This document shows positions 51,721-60,224 of a DNA stretch of 64,000 nt, piece after piece. Made by a program: the position numbers and the translations under genes. This DNA comes from Mycobacterium haemophilum DSM 44634 (GTDB lineage: Bacteria > Actinomycetota > Actinomycetes > Mycobacteriales > Mycobacteriaceae). The notes below the pieces were generated by a model, which was given only the letters and a program-made list of their open reading frames with translations, had not been told where the DNA came from and did not search any database. The stretch spans positions 2,774,687-2,838,686 of the forward strand of contig NZ_CP011883.2 of the NCBI RefSeq assembly GCF_000340435.2, given 5' to 3'. Numbering within the stretch: position 1 is the stretch's first letter; every line of letters begins with the position of its first letter.

Positions 51721-52200
51721 ATGAGGGCTGATCCAAATTCAGATCCAAATTCAGGCTCAAATTCCGGTCGCATTACCCGCGCACTCACACGAGCCTGGAT
51801 GCCGCTGGTTTTGGTGACGGTGCTGGCCGTCTCGGCATTGGTCGTGGTACGGCTGCACAAAATCTTTGGCTCTGCGGACCTCAATGCGAATGCTGGGGCG
51901 GGCATCGAGATCGTGCAGTTCAACCCCAAGGTCGTCAAATACGAGGTCTCCGGCTCACCAGGGAGCACCGCAAACATCAACTACTGGGACGAGAACGCCA
52001 ACACCCATCAGGTCAATGCAGCCCCGCTGCCGTGGTCGTACACGATCTCGACAACACTGCCCGCGGTTAGTGCCAACATCATGGCCCAAAGTGACGGCAG
52101 CCAGATCAGCTGCCGGATCACTGTCGACGGTGTCGTGCGGGATGAGAAAAGCGCCGACGGCCTCAACGCTCAGACGTTTTGTCTGGTGAAGTCCGCATGA
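51721..52200 (+). CDS. mmpS: MmpS-family membrane protein (second pair)
   Basis: 159 residues from ATG 51721 with GGAAGG upstream. The N-terminus carries short DPNS/SNSG repeats (SDPNSGSNSGR), encoded by a repeated caaattc motif. One membrane helix (WMPLVLVTVLAVSALVVVRL), then the MmpS domain with VVKYEVSGSPGSTANINYWD, LPWSYTISTTLP and NAQTFCLVK. Stop overlaps the mmpL ATG. Confidence 0.92.
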   Translation: MRADPNSDPNSGSNSGRITRALTRAWMPLVLVTVLAVSALVVVRLHKIFGSADLNANAGAGIEIVQFNPKVVKYEVSGSPGSTANINYWDENANTHQVNAAPLPWSYTISTTLPAVSANIMAQSDGSQISCRITVDGVVRDEKSADGLNAQTFCLVKSA

Positions 52201-55082
52201 CCAATCCAAACAGCAAGAGCACCGAGAGCACGGTGACCCGCGAGCCCAGCACCAGAACCGGGCGCGGCCGCCGCCCCACTATCCCGCACGCAGTCCGCAT
52301 CTTTGCAGTCCCGATCATCCTGGCCTGGGTGCTCCTGACAATCGTCGTGAACGTCATCGTCCCGCCCTTAGAAGTCGTCAGCGAGCAGCACTCAGCGCCG
52401 ATGGCTCCGACCGACGCGCCGTCCATGAAGGCGATGATGCTGCTAGGCCACAACTTTCACGAATTCGATTCCAATAGCACCGTCATGATTGTTCTGGACG
52501 GTCAGCAACCCCTGGGCGATGACGCGCACCGCTACTACGACAACGTGATTCGCCAACTGCGGCAGGATCCCAGACACGTCCAGCACATCCAGGACTTCTG
52601 GGGGGATCGACTAACGGCGGCGGGAGCACAAAGCGCTGACGCCAAGGGCGCCTACGTCATGTTGAACCTCGCCGGTAACCAAGGCACCACGCTGGCCAAC
52701 GAATCTGTCGAAGCCGTCCGCACCGTGATCGACCGCAGCGTTCCACCCCCTGGGGTGAAGGCCTATGTGACCGGTCCCGCCGCACTCAGTGATGACATAC
52801 ACATCATCGGTAACGCGAGCCTGGCCAAGATCACACTGTTTACCTTGGGCGCCATCGCAGTGATGTTGCTGCTGGTCTACCGCTCCATCGTCACCACACT
52901 CGTCCAGCTGTTTATGACCGGTATCGCGTTGGCTTCGTCGCGGGGAGTCATCGCGGTTCTCGGATACCATGACGTATTCGGGCTCACCACGTTCGCCGCG
53001 AACATCCTCACGATGCTGGCGATCGCCGCCGGAACGGATTACGGGATCTTCCTCGTGGGCCGCTATCAAGAGGCGCGTCAGGCCGGCGTGGATCGGGAAA
53101 CGGCGTACTACAGCACATTTCGTAGTGTAACCCCGGTTGTGCTGGGGTCGGGTCTGACCATCGCCGGGGCGACGTATTGCCTGAGCTTCACCAGGCTGCC
53201 CTGGTTCAACACTATGGGTGCACCGGTGGCAATCGGAATGTTGGTCGTGGTGTTCGCCGGGCTCACGCTGGGTCCGGCTGTCGTTTTCGTGGGCAGTCGT
53301 TTCGGTCTTTTCGAACGCAAGCGAGCGGCCAGCGGCCGACTGTGGCGGCGGGTCGGTACCGCGGTAGTACGGTGGCCCGCACCGGTTTTAGCCGTCAGCA
53401 CCGCCATCGTCTTGATCGGCATGATCGCGCTACCGGGATATGTTACGAGTTACAACGACCGCTACTACCTGCCCACCAACGCCCCGGCCAATCTTGGCTA
53501 CCAAGCCGCGGAACGGCATTTCTCCCAGGCCCGGATGAACCCGGACATGTTGATGGTCGAAGCCAACCACGACATGCGAAATCCGGCCGACATGCTGGTG
53601 CTGGACAAAGTGGCCAAAAACATCATTCGCGTGGTGGGGATCGCCATGATTCAGGACATCACCAGGCCGCTGGGCATTCCGATTCAACACAGCTCGATAC
53701 CGTTTCAGAACAGCATGCAGAGCCAAACAACCATGCAGAATATGGACTTTCTGAAAGATAGAATGGTCGACATTCTCAAGATGGCCGACGAAATGCAGTT
53801 CATGATCGACACCATGCAGCGCATGTATGTCGTGACGCAAGACCTTGCCAACGCCGCTGACGACAGCGCAGAGACCACGGCGGAAACACGCGATATCACC
53901 GATAGTTTACGGAACCACATCGCGGATTTCGACGACTTCTGGCGGCCGATCAGAGCCTTCTTCTATTGGGATAGACACTGTTTCGATATCCCGATCTGTT
54001 GGTCGTTGCGATCCCTATTCGACTCGTTGGACGGGTTCGACCAGCTTGCCGAGCAGTTCCACAAACTCACGGCTGACATCCAACACACCGCTGCGGCCAC
54101 ACACGAGATGCTGCCGTTGATTCCGCCGATGATCGCCACGATGAAGACCACCAAGGGCCTCACCCTGACGATGTACGCCACCTTCTCGGCGATGATCCAT
54201 CAAATGGAGGCCATGAGCGATACCGCCATCGTCATGGGGCAAAGCTTCGACAACTCCAAGAATGACGACTTCTTCTACTTACCTCCGGAGGCGTTCGATA
54301 ACCCGGACTTCCAGACGGGTCTACGAATGTTCTTATCGCCAGACGGCAAGTCAGCGCGCTTTTTCATCACCCATCAAGGCGATCCGATGACGCCGGAAGG
54401 CATCTCGCGCGTCGCTGCAGAGCGAACCGCCGCGCAGGAGGGACTGAAACAGTCCTCCCTGGCGGAGGCCAAGGTGTACCTCGGAGGTACCGCCGCGACC
54501 TTCAAAGACATGCACGACGGCGCCAAATACGACCTGATGATCGCGGTGGTCTCGGCGCTCACGCTGATCTTTATGATCATGCTGCTGCTCACCCGAAGCC
54601 TGGTGGCCGCGTTGGTGATTGTGGGCACCGCGGCTAGCTCGATTGCCGCGTCCTTCGGACTGTCCGTGCTGGTCTGGCAGGACCTTTTCGGCATTAAAAT
54701 CCACTGGATCGTCATGGCGCTGTCCGTCATCATCCTGCTGGCAGTCGGATCCGACTACAACCTACTTCTGGTCTCCCGATTCAAAGAAGAGATCCACGCC
54801 GGACTCAAGACGGGAATCATCCGATCGATGGCAGGCACCGGTGGGGTGGTGACGGCCGCGGGTCTGGTGTTCGCCTTCACTATGGCTGCCATGATCGGCA
54901 GCGAGCTGCGGTCTATCGGTCAGTTCGGTACCACCGTGTGCATTGGTCTGCTGCTCGATACGCTGATCGTGCGCACCTTACTGATGCCGTCGATCGCTAC
55001 GCTGCTGGGCCGCTGGTTCTGGTGGCCGCAAGTGGTCCATCCCCGCGGACACAACGCCCGGCGGAGCCTTAGTCCCAGTTAG
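52197..55082 (+). CDS. mmpL: MmpL-family RND transporter (second pair)
   Basis: 961 residues from ATG 52197. GTDYGIFLVGRYQEAR and GSDYNLLLVSRFKEE motifs, RND topology, DFDDFWRPIRAFFYWDRHC loop. It is clearly a paralogue of the MmpL at 46605 and also of MmpL4/5 type. The last 35 codons overlap the convergent degV gene by 105 bp. Confidence 0.92.
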   Translation: MTNPNSKSTESTVTREPSTRTGRGRRPTIPHAVRIFAVPIILAWVLLTIVVNVIVPPLEVVSEQHSAPMAPTDAPSMKAMMLLGHNFHEFDSNSTVMIVLDGQQPLGDDAHRYYDNVIRQLRQDPRHVQHIQDFWGDRLTAAGAQSADAKGAYVMLNLAGNQGTTLANESVEAVRTVIDRSVPPPGVKAYVTGPAALSDDIHIIGNASLAKITLFTLGAIAVMLLLVYRSIVTTLVQLFMTGIALASSRGVIAVLGYHDVFGLTTFAANILTMLAIAAGTDYGIFLVGRYQEARQAGVDRETAYYSTFRSVTPVVLGSGLTIAGATYCLSFTRLPWFNTMGAPVAIGMLVVVFAGLTLGPAVVFVGSRFGLFERKRAASGRLWRRVGTAVVRWPAPVLAVSTAIVLIGMIALPGYVTSYNDRYYLPTNAPANLGYQAAERHFSQARMNPDMLMVEANHDMRNPADMLVLDKVAKNIIRVVGIAMIQDITRPLGIPIQHSSIPFQNSMQSQTTMQNMDFLKDRMVDILKMADEMQFMIDTMQRMYVVTQDLANAADDSAETTAETRDITDSLRNHIADFDDFWRPIRAFFYWDRHCFDIPICWSLRSLFDSLDGFDQLAEQFHKLTADIQHTAAATHEMLPLIPPMIATMKTTKGLTLTMYATFSAMIHQMEAMSDTAIVMGQSFDNSKNDDFFYLPPEAFDNPDFQTGLRMFLSPDGKSARFFITHQGDPMTPEGISRVAAERTAAQEGLKQSSLAEAKVYLGGTAATFKDMHDGAKYDLMIAVVSALTLIFMIMLLLTRSLVAALVIVGTAASSIAASFGLSVLVWQDLFGIKIHWIVMALSVIILLAVGSDYNLLLVSRFKEEIHAGLKTGIIRSMAGTGGVVTAAGLVFAFTMAAMIGSELRSIGQFGTTVCIGLLLDTLIVRTLLMPSIATLLGRWFWWPQVVHPRGHNARRSLSPS

Positions 55083-55901
55083 TTCCACGCAAACTGCGAC
55101 GGCTCCGGCACCGACGTGCAGCGCCAGCACCGGACCCAACGGCGTCACGATCGCCGGCGCGCACGCTGGTAAGCGCTGCGCCAGCGCCGCGGCCACCTCG
55201 CTGGCGCCCGCTGCGTTGGCGACGTGGTGCACCGCCAGAGCCGCGGGGTCCTCACCGATCACTTCGCAAATCCGATCGATCATCGCTGCCGTCGCGTGCC
55301 GGACGGTGCGCACCCGTTGGACCAGAACAAGTTTGCCGTCCTCGATACGCAGCAGCGGCTTGAGCGCCAACGCGGTGCCCAACCAAGCTTTGGCACCACC
55401 GATGCGCCCGCTGCGGCGCAGGTTGTCCAAACGGTGCACCACGATGAACGAGTGACTGCGGCCTACCGCCGAATTCGCAATGGCCGCAACGGTGTCTAAG
55501 TCAGCGCCGGCGGCCGCTGCCCGGGCGGCGGCCAGGACCACAAAACCGGCGCCCATACCGGCCGACTTCGAATCGACGACCCGCACCGCCGGGCCGAGGT
55601 CGGCCGCAGCCCGTTGGGCGGCAGCGCAGGTTCCCGACAGCGCCGACGAAATATGCACCGCCACCACACCGTCACCGCCGCTGTCAGCCAACGCCTGCTG
55701 GTAGGCGGCACAGAGTTCGGCCGGAGTCGCCGCCGCGGTCGTGGCGTGGCGCGCGTACACGTCGTCGGGGATCTCGTCCACACCGTCGCGCAGATCGACA
55801 CCGTCGAGCAAAATGTGCAGCGGAACCAGGCGTATCGCCCACTTTTCGCACATATCGTCCGGTAGACGCGACGACGCGTCGGTCACCACCTTAACAGGCA
55901 T
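54978..55901 (-). CDS. DegV family fatty-acid-binding protein
   Basis: 307 residues. N-terminal MPVKVVTDASSRLPDD and VVAVHISSALSGTCAAAQRAA, with RRSGRIGGAKAWLG, are DegV/FakB signatures: it binds a fatty acid for a FakA-type kinase. M. tuberculosis Rv2417c is about 280 residues; the extra C-terminal tail here (from about 285, RPPEPAAQQRSDRRHQ) reads through into mmpL, so the tail is probably accidental. First member of the octT side operon: it ends 3 bp after octT begins. Confidence 0.92.
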   Translation of the reverse strand: MPVKVVTDASSRLPDDMCEKWAIRLVPLHILLDGVDLRDGVDEIPDDVYARHATTAAATPAELCAAYQQALADSGGDGVVAVHISSALSGTCAAAQRAAADLGPAVRVVDSKSAGMGAGFVVLAAARAAAAGADLDTVAAIANSAVGRSHSFIVVHRLDNLRRSGRIGGAKAWLGTALALKPLLRIEDGKLVLVQRVRTVRHATAAMIDRICEVIGEDPAALAVHHVANAAGASEVAAALAQRLPACAPAIVTPLGPVLALHVGAGAVAVCVELTGTKAPPGVVSAGMDHLRPPEPAAQQRSDRRHQ

Positions 55902-55904
55902 GGT

Positions 55905-56636
55905 TTAGCCGTTCGGCACGCCAGCTTCGGCCAGCGCCTTGATCATCAGCTCCGCGACCGCCTGGTGCGCCTCGAAATTCCAATGAATGCCATCGGGATT
56001 GCCACGTCCGCTCATAATGTGCTCGGCAACAGCGGCTTTGAGATCCACTAAGGGAATGGCATGGCGCTGCGCCCATTCCGTGATCGCCGCCACGGTCCCC
56101 ATCCGGCCGTGGTGAGCCTTGCCGTAAGTCTCAGCGATGTGCACCGACGGCAGCGATGCCACGATCGGGATGCCTGGGCGGTTGAAATCGATTGCGCCAC
56201 GAGTCCATTCAAGGTACTTGACGGTCAAGGACGGCGGCAGCGCCGCTTTGGCCACCGGTGACAGCCGCGGCTGCACCCAGCCGTATCCGCCACGGACCCA
56301 ACGCCGCAGCCAGGGCGGCCGCACATAGCGGATCAGCTCACGCAGCGCAGTCGGCAACACCGAGGGCAGCGAATCCATTCCTCCGGTCGCGAAGATCACC
56401 GCGCCCGCTCTGGGCAGCGCCGCCCAGGCACGCGGATCCTGGGTTGCCGCCCACCAGACATCCCGGCACGTCCAGCCGATTCGACCCACCAGCTCCAGAT
56501 CCCAACCTAATTGCGAAGCAACAATATTGGGCCAAATACGGGGATCGTCGGCAGGCAAGCCGCCGGTAGGTCCGTAGTAGGCCAGCGAGTCGGCGAAGAC
56601 CAGCAATACTGGCCGTGACGCTACCTCAGAGCACAT
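55905..56636 (-). CDS. octT: Diglucosylglycerate octanoyltransferase (OctT), SGNH hydrolase fold
   Basis: 243 residues. The N-terminal block FADSLAYYGPTGGLP places the nucleophile Ser in a divergent GDS motif (ADS), and the C-terminal DGIHWNFEAHQAVAELM holds the catalytic Asp-His of SGNH enzymes. The M. tuberculosis homologue Rv2418c transfers an octanoyl group to diglucosylglycerate in methylglucose lipopolysaccharide biosynthesis. It overlaps gpgP, which acts in the same pathway, by 11 bp. Confidence 0.88.
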   Translation of the reverse strand: MCSEVASRPVLLVFADSLAYYGPTGGLPADDPRIWPNIVASQLGWDLELVGRIGWTCRDVWWAATQDPRAWAALPRAGAVIFATGGMDSLPSVLPTALRELIRYVRPPWLRRWVRGGYGWVQPRLSPVAKAALPPSLTVKYLEWTRGAIDFNRPGIPIVASLPSVHIAETYGKAHHGRMGTVAAITEWAQRHAIPLVDLKAAVAEHIMSGRGNPDGIHWNFEAHQAVAELMIKALAEAGVPNG

Positions 56637-57297
56637 CGTTAGAGACCTGCGCCGAAGCGTTCCATACGTCTAGCCGCCACCGAATTCCGTCAAAGTCTGC
56701 TGAATCATCGGAATGACCGGACAGCTGCACCCAACTGGCGTTACCCATGCTGCCCAAAATCGGCCAATTGGCGACCGGCAGCCTTAACAGCGCAGCCGAC
56801 AAGGCGGCGATCAAGCCACCGTGAGCCACCACCACCACCGGTCGATCCAGTTCATGATCCTCACCCCACTCCGGCTCACCGGACACCACCTCGGCGACCA
56901 CCGGCAAACTGCGGGCCGCCACGTCAACCCGGCTCTCCCCACCATGCGGTGCCCAGGTTGCGTCTTCGCGCCATGCCAGCCGAGCGCCCGGAGCATCGGC
57001 ATCAATCTGGCTGTGGGTTAGGCCCTGCCAGTCGCCGAGATGGGTCTCACGTAACCGGTCGTCGACCCGGACCTTCAGCCCGGTGCGCTCCCCCAGTTTG
57101 ATCGCCGTGTCATAGGCGCGCCGCAGATCCGACGACACGATCCGCAGCGGCTGCAACTTGCCCAATACCTCGGCGGCGGCGACCGCCTGGGCGCGGCCCA
57201 GTTCACTGAGCTCGGTGTCTAGCTGGCCCTGCATCCGGCTACCGAGGTTGAAGTCCGTCTGCCCGTGCCGCAACATCACCAAACGACGCGTCCTCAC
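56626..57297 (-). CDS. gpgP: Glucosyl-3-phosphoglycerate phosphatase
   Basis: 223 residues from the GTG at 57297, overlapping the rsfS stop as GTGA; this equals the length I recall for Rv2419c. Histidine-phosphatase fold: RHG in LVMLRHGQTDFN (phospho-His), and the second catalytic His in VVAHGGLIAALSAAL. Removes the phosphate of glucosyl-3-phosphoglycerate in the methylglucose lipopolysaccharide pathway. Adjacent octT and upstream nadD/rsfS are conserved. Confidence 0.92.
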   Translation of the reverse strand: MRTRRLVMLRHGQTDFNLGSRMQGQLDTELSELGRAQAVAAAEVLGKLQPLRIVSSDLRRAYDTAIKLGERTGLKVRVDDRLRETHLGDWQGLTHSQIDADAPGARLAWREDATWAPHGGESRVDVAARSLPVVAEVVSGEPEWGEDHELDRPVVVVAHGGLIAALSAALLRLPVANWPILGSMGNASWVQLSGHSDDSADFDGIRWRLDVWNASAQVSNDVL

Positions 57298-57683
57298 CAC
57301 GGGCTCGCTGATTGCCCGGAGTTTTGGGATATGTCCACCGGTACCACCGGGCAATCACCCCACAGTCGGTCCAGGGCGTAGAAGTCACGATCGTCCTGAT
57401 GCTGAATATGTACCACGATGTCGCGGTAATCCAGCAGCGTCCAGCGGCCTTCACGAGCACCCTCGCGGCGCGCCGGCCGGTGGCCTGCTCGGCGCATTTT
57501 CTCCTCGACCTCGTCGACGATGGCGTTGACCTGCCGCTCGTTGGACGCCGAGGCGATGACAAAACAGTCCGTGATGCCCAGCTGCTCGGAGACATCGATG
57601 ACGACGACGTCGTCGGCCAGCTTCGCGGCGGCCGCTGCGGCGGCCACCGTCGCCATGTCGATCGCCTCCTTGGTGGCGCTCAT
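57294..57683 (-). CDS. rsfS: Ribosomal silencing factor RsfS
   Basis: 129 residues from ATG 57683, overlapping the nadD stop (ATGA). DUF143/Iojap fold: DVSEQLGITDCFVIASASNERQV and DYRDIVVHIQHQDDRDFY, then LDRLWGDCP. Binds ribosomal protein L14 and blocks subunit joining in starvation. Sits between nadD and gpgP as in most actinobacteria. Confidence 0.94.
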   Translation of the reverse strand: MSATKEAIDMATVAAAAAAAKLADDVVVIDVSEQLGITDCFVIASASNERQVNAIVDEVEEKMRRAGHRPARREGAREGRWTLLDYRDIVVHIQHQDDRDFYALDRLWGDCPVVPVDISQNSGQSASPW

Positions 57684-58342
57684 GTGTTGTTTCCGGCGGC
57701 CAGGCTGGGCGTTGTTGCAGCCACGCCGCGAGGTCCGCGATAGAGCCGGCGCTTGGAGACGTACTGCACGACACCGTCGGGCATCAGGTACCACAGCGGT
57801 CGACGCTGCTCAGCACGCTGCCGGCAGTCGGTCGACGAGATCGCCAGCGCCGGGATCTCGACGAGGGTCAACGCGTCGGCTGCCAGCTCGCCCAGAACCC
57901 CGGTGATGTGCTCGTGGCCCAGCTCATAGCCGGGTCGGCTGACCCCGACGAATCGCGCCAAGGTGAACAGCTCTTCCCAGCCTTGCCAGGACAGAATGGA
58001 CGCCAACGCGTCGGCGCCGGTGATGAAGTACAGCTCGGAGTCAGGGTTGAGGGCGTGCAGATCGTGCAGCGTATCCCTGGTGTAGGTGGGGCCGGCACGG
58101 TCGATGTCGACTCGGCTCACCGAGAAACACGGATTGGACGCGGTCGCGATCACCGTCATCAGGTACCGGTCCTCGGCGGCGGAGACGTGGCGGCCCTTTT
58201 GCCAAGGCTGCCCGCTGGGCACAAACACCACTTCGTCGAGTTCGAACAGGTGCGCCACCTCACTCGCAGCAACCAGGTGACCGTAATGGATGGGGTCGAA
58301 CGTCCCACCCATGACTCCCAGCCTGCGAAGGTGTTTTTGCAC
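57680..58342 (-). CDS. nadD: Nicotinate-nucleotide adenylyltransferase
   Basis: 220 residues. GGTFDPIHYGHLVAA (nucleotidyltransferase HxGH-type) and the C-terminal ISSTDCRQR motif. Converts nicotinate mononucleotide to deamido-NAD+ in NAD+ biosynthesis. First gene of nadD-rsfS-gpgP-octT. The final residues (RGPRGVAATTPSLAAGNNT) are a loose tail. Divergent from a VapBC module. Confidence 0.95.
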   Translation of the reverse strand: MQKHLRRLGVMGGTFDPIHYGHLVAASEVAHLFELDEVVFVPSGQPWQKGRHVSAAEDRYLMTVIATASNPCFSVSRVDIDRAGPTYTRDTLHDLHALNPDSELYFITGADALASILSWQGWEELFTLARFVGVSRPGYELGHEHITGVLGELAADALTLVEIPALAISSTDCRQRAEQRRPLWYLMPDGVVQYVSKRRLYRGPRGVAATTPSLAAGNNT

Positions 58343-58422
58343 GATTTGCCAGCTTACTTGAGCACCTCGTGAAGGTCAGATCGCGCGAATTAGCCCAGGC
58401 AGTTAAATGGTAGCCTCTAGGC

Positions 58423-58656
58423 ATGCGTGCAACCATTGATAAGGCAGGCAGATTGGTTATCCCGAAGCCGCTACGCGACCATCTCGGGCTGCAACCGGGC
58501 GAGGTCGAAGTGACCGCTGACGGCGCTGGACTGCGCATGGAGCCGCTGGCCGGTGACTCTCTCGACGAGCGGGAGGGGCGCTTTGTGATACCGGCAGGCG
58601 GGGCGGAAATCACCGACGCGGTCGTCGCGACATTGCGCGATGCCGCTCAGCGCTAG
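58423..58656 (+). CDS. vapB: VapB-type antitoxin (AbrB/SpoVT fold)
   Basis: 77 residues. MRATIDKAGRLVIPKPLRDHLGLQPG is the swapped-hairpin AbrB DNA-binding domain; the C-terminal half (about 50-77, ITDAVVATLRDAAQR) binds the toxin. It overlaps the toxin gene by 17 bp, so the pair is cotranscribed and autoregulated. The spacer to nadD is 80 bp. Confidence 0.88.
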   Translation: MRATIDKAGRLVIPKPLRDHLGLQPGEVEVTADGAGLRMEPLAGDSLDEREGRFVIPAGGAEITDAVVATLRDAAQR

Positions 58657-59068
58657 CACACCCACATCACTCGTGGACACCAGCGTCGCCGTCGCACTGG
58701 TAGTCGCCGATCACGACCACCACGAGGACACCTTCCGAGCGTTACGCGGCCGGAGATTGGGTCTGGCCGGCCACGCCGCATTTGAGACGTTCTCTGTCCT
58801 GACCCGCCTGCCGCCGCCGGCCCGCAGGACTCCGGCGACCATCGCGAAGGTACTGGCACAAACCTTTCCGGAGACCAGGTTTCTCGGGACTCGCGCCGCC
58901 ACTGCACTACTGGCACAGCTCGAAACGGCCGAGATCGCCGGTGGCGCAATCTATGACGCCCTAGTCGGCGCCACGGCCATGGAACATCAACTCACCCTAG
59001 TGACTCGTGATCGGCGAGCAGTGGAGGTCTACCGCACCCTCGGCGTGGCCATCGAACTGCTGGCCTGA
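58640..59068 (+). CDS. vapC: VapC-type PIN-domain toxin
   Basis: 142 residues. PIN acidic residues are visible in LVDTSVAVALV (first Asp), HAAFETFSVLTRL (Glu), GGAIYDALVGATA (Asp) and LVTRDRRAVEVY (Asp), so the RNase site appears intact. It cleaves specific tRNA or rRNA in related toxins. Start ATG 58640 lies inside vapB. Confidence 0.88.
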   Translation: MPLSASTPTSLVDTSVAVALVVADHDHHEDTFRALRGRRLGLAGHAAFETFSVLTRLPPPARRTPATIAKVLAQTFPETRFLGTRAATALLAQLETAEIAGGAIYDALVGATAMEHQLTLVTRDRRAVEVYRTLGVAIELLA

Positions 59069-59146
59069 GCAATCGTGGCGGCGCGGGCAGCTACCGAATT
59101 TAGCGGGGCACGACCGCAACAGCCCGGCGGATCGTATAAAAGGTGT

Positions 59147-60193
59147 GTGGACAATTTGCCGCTCGAATCAGGCGAGCCGACACAGCTGATGAAGGAGTCC
59201 ATGATTCGGCGGTTTTACAGCCGATCGGTGGTCACCGGCGAGATCACGCTGCCGGCCGTTCCGAGCCTGATCGACGAGTACGTGAAGATGTGCGACAGCC
59301 TCTTTGCCACCGTGGGCAGGGAGTTTAACGACGAAGAACTTGCTCATCTGAGGAAGGTGCTCGACGGTCAGTTGGCAATGGCCTATTCGACCTCCCCGCG
59401 TTCAACCATCGTCATCTCCTACAACGCCCCGGTCGGCCACACCTTGCACTACCACGTCAACCCTCGGTGGTGGACGGTGTCGAACGCCTACGAGGACTGG
59501 ATTAGCACTCGAGAGGCGCCGCTGTTCGGTACCGAACCCGACGCCCGGGTGTGGGCGCTAGCCACCGAAGCTGCCGATCCCACGACGCATTGGGTGCTCG
59601 AAATTGGAGCGGGAACCGGGCGCAACGCCCTGGCGTTGGCGCGACGTGGACACCCGGTCGATGTGGTGGAGATGACCCCGAAGTTCGCCGACATGATCCG
59701 CGCCGACGCCGAAAAGGAATCCCTGAACATCCGCGTCATCGTGCGTGACGTCTTCACGACCATGGATGATCTGCGGCAGGACTACCAGCTGATTGTGCTC
59801 TCCGAGGTGGTATCTGATTTCCAGACGACGCAGCAGTTGCGTGGCCTGTTCGAACTCGCCGCCCATTGCCTGGCTCGTGGTGCCCGCTTGGTGTTCAACA
59901 TCTTCCTGGCGCGCGGCGGCTACACACCCGAGGCGGCCACGCGTGAGTTCGGTCAGCAGGTGTACACGAGCATCTTCACCCGACACGAGATGTCCGCCGC
60001 AACAGCCGGGCTGCCCCTCGAGCTCGTTGCCGATGACTCCGTCTACGACTACGAGAAAACGCACTTGCCCGCAGCCTCCTGGCCGCCCACCAGCTGGTAC
60101 GCCAACTGGGTTAGTGGCCTCGACGTGTTCCCCGTCGAGCGGAATATGAGCCCGATCGAGATGCGCTGGCTGGTGTTCCAGAAGACGCGCTGA
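59147..60193 (+). CDS. SAM-dependent methyltransferase (Rv2423-like)
   Basis: GTG at 59147 gives 348 residues, the length I recall for Rv2423; ATG 59189 and 59201 are alternatives. The Rossmann SAM motif I is LEIGAGTGRNALALARRG (about 150-167) and motif II/III continues with VVEMTPKFADMIRADAEKE. The N-terminal 120 residues are a helical cap (SLIDEYVKMCDSLF). The substrate is unknown. It is separated from vapC by 78 bp. Confidence 0.75.
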   Translation: MDNLPLESGEPTQLMKESMIRRFYSRSVVTGEITLPAVPSLIDEYVKMCDSLFATVGREFNDEELAHLRKVLDGQLAMAYSTSPRSTIVISYNAPVGHTLHYHVNPRWWTVSNAYEDWISTREAPLFGTEPDARVWALATEAADPTTHWVLEIGAGTGRNALALARRGHPVDVVEMTPKFADMIRADAEKESLNIRVIVRDVFTTMDDLRQDYQLIVLSEVVSDFQTTQQLRGLFELAAHCLARGARLVFNIFLARGGYTPEAATREFGQQVYTSIFTRHEMSAATAGLPLELVADDSVYDYEKTHLPAASWPPTSWYANWVSGLDVFPVERNMSPIEMRWLVFQKTR

Positions 60194-60224
60194 GGCCAGC
60201 GTGACGCTGGGCAAAAACCGGGCC

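Noticed and set aside
51721..51780. Tandem repeat (caaattc-type) at the start of the second mmpS as a regulatory or phase-variable repeat
   Set aside because: It is short, imperfect, in frame, and only encodes a DPNS/SNSG-rich cytoplasmic tail.
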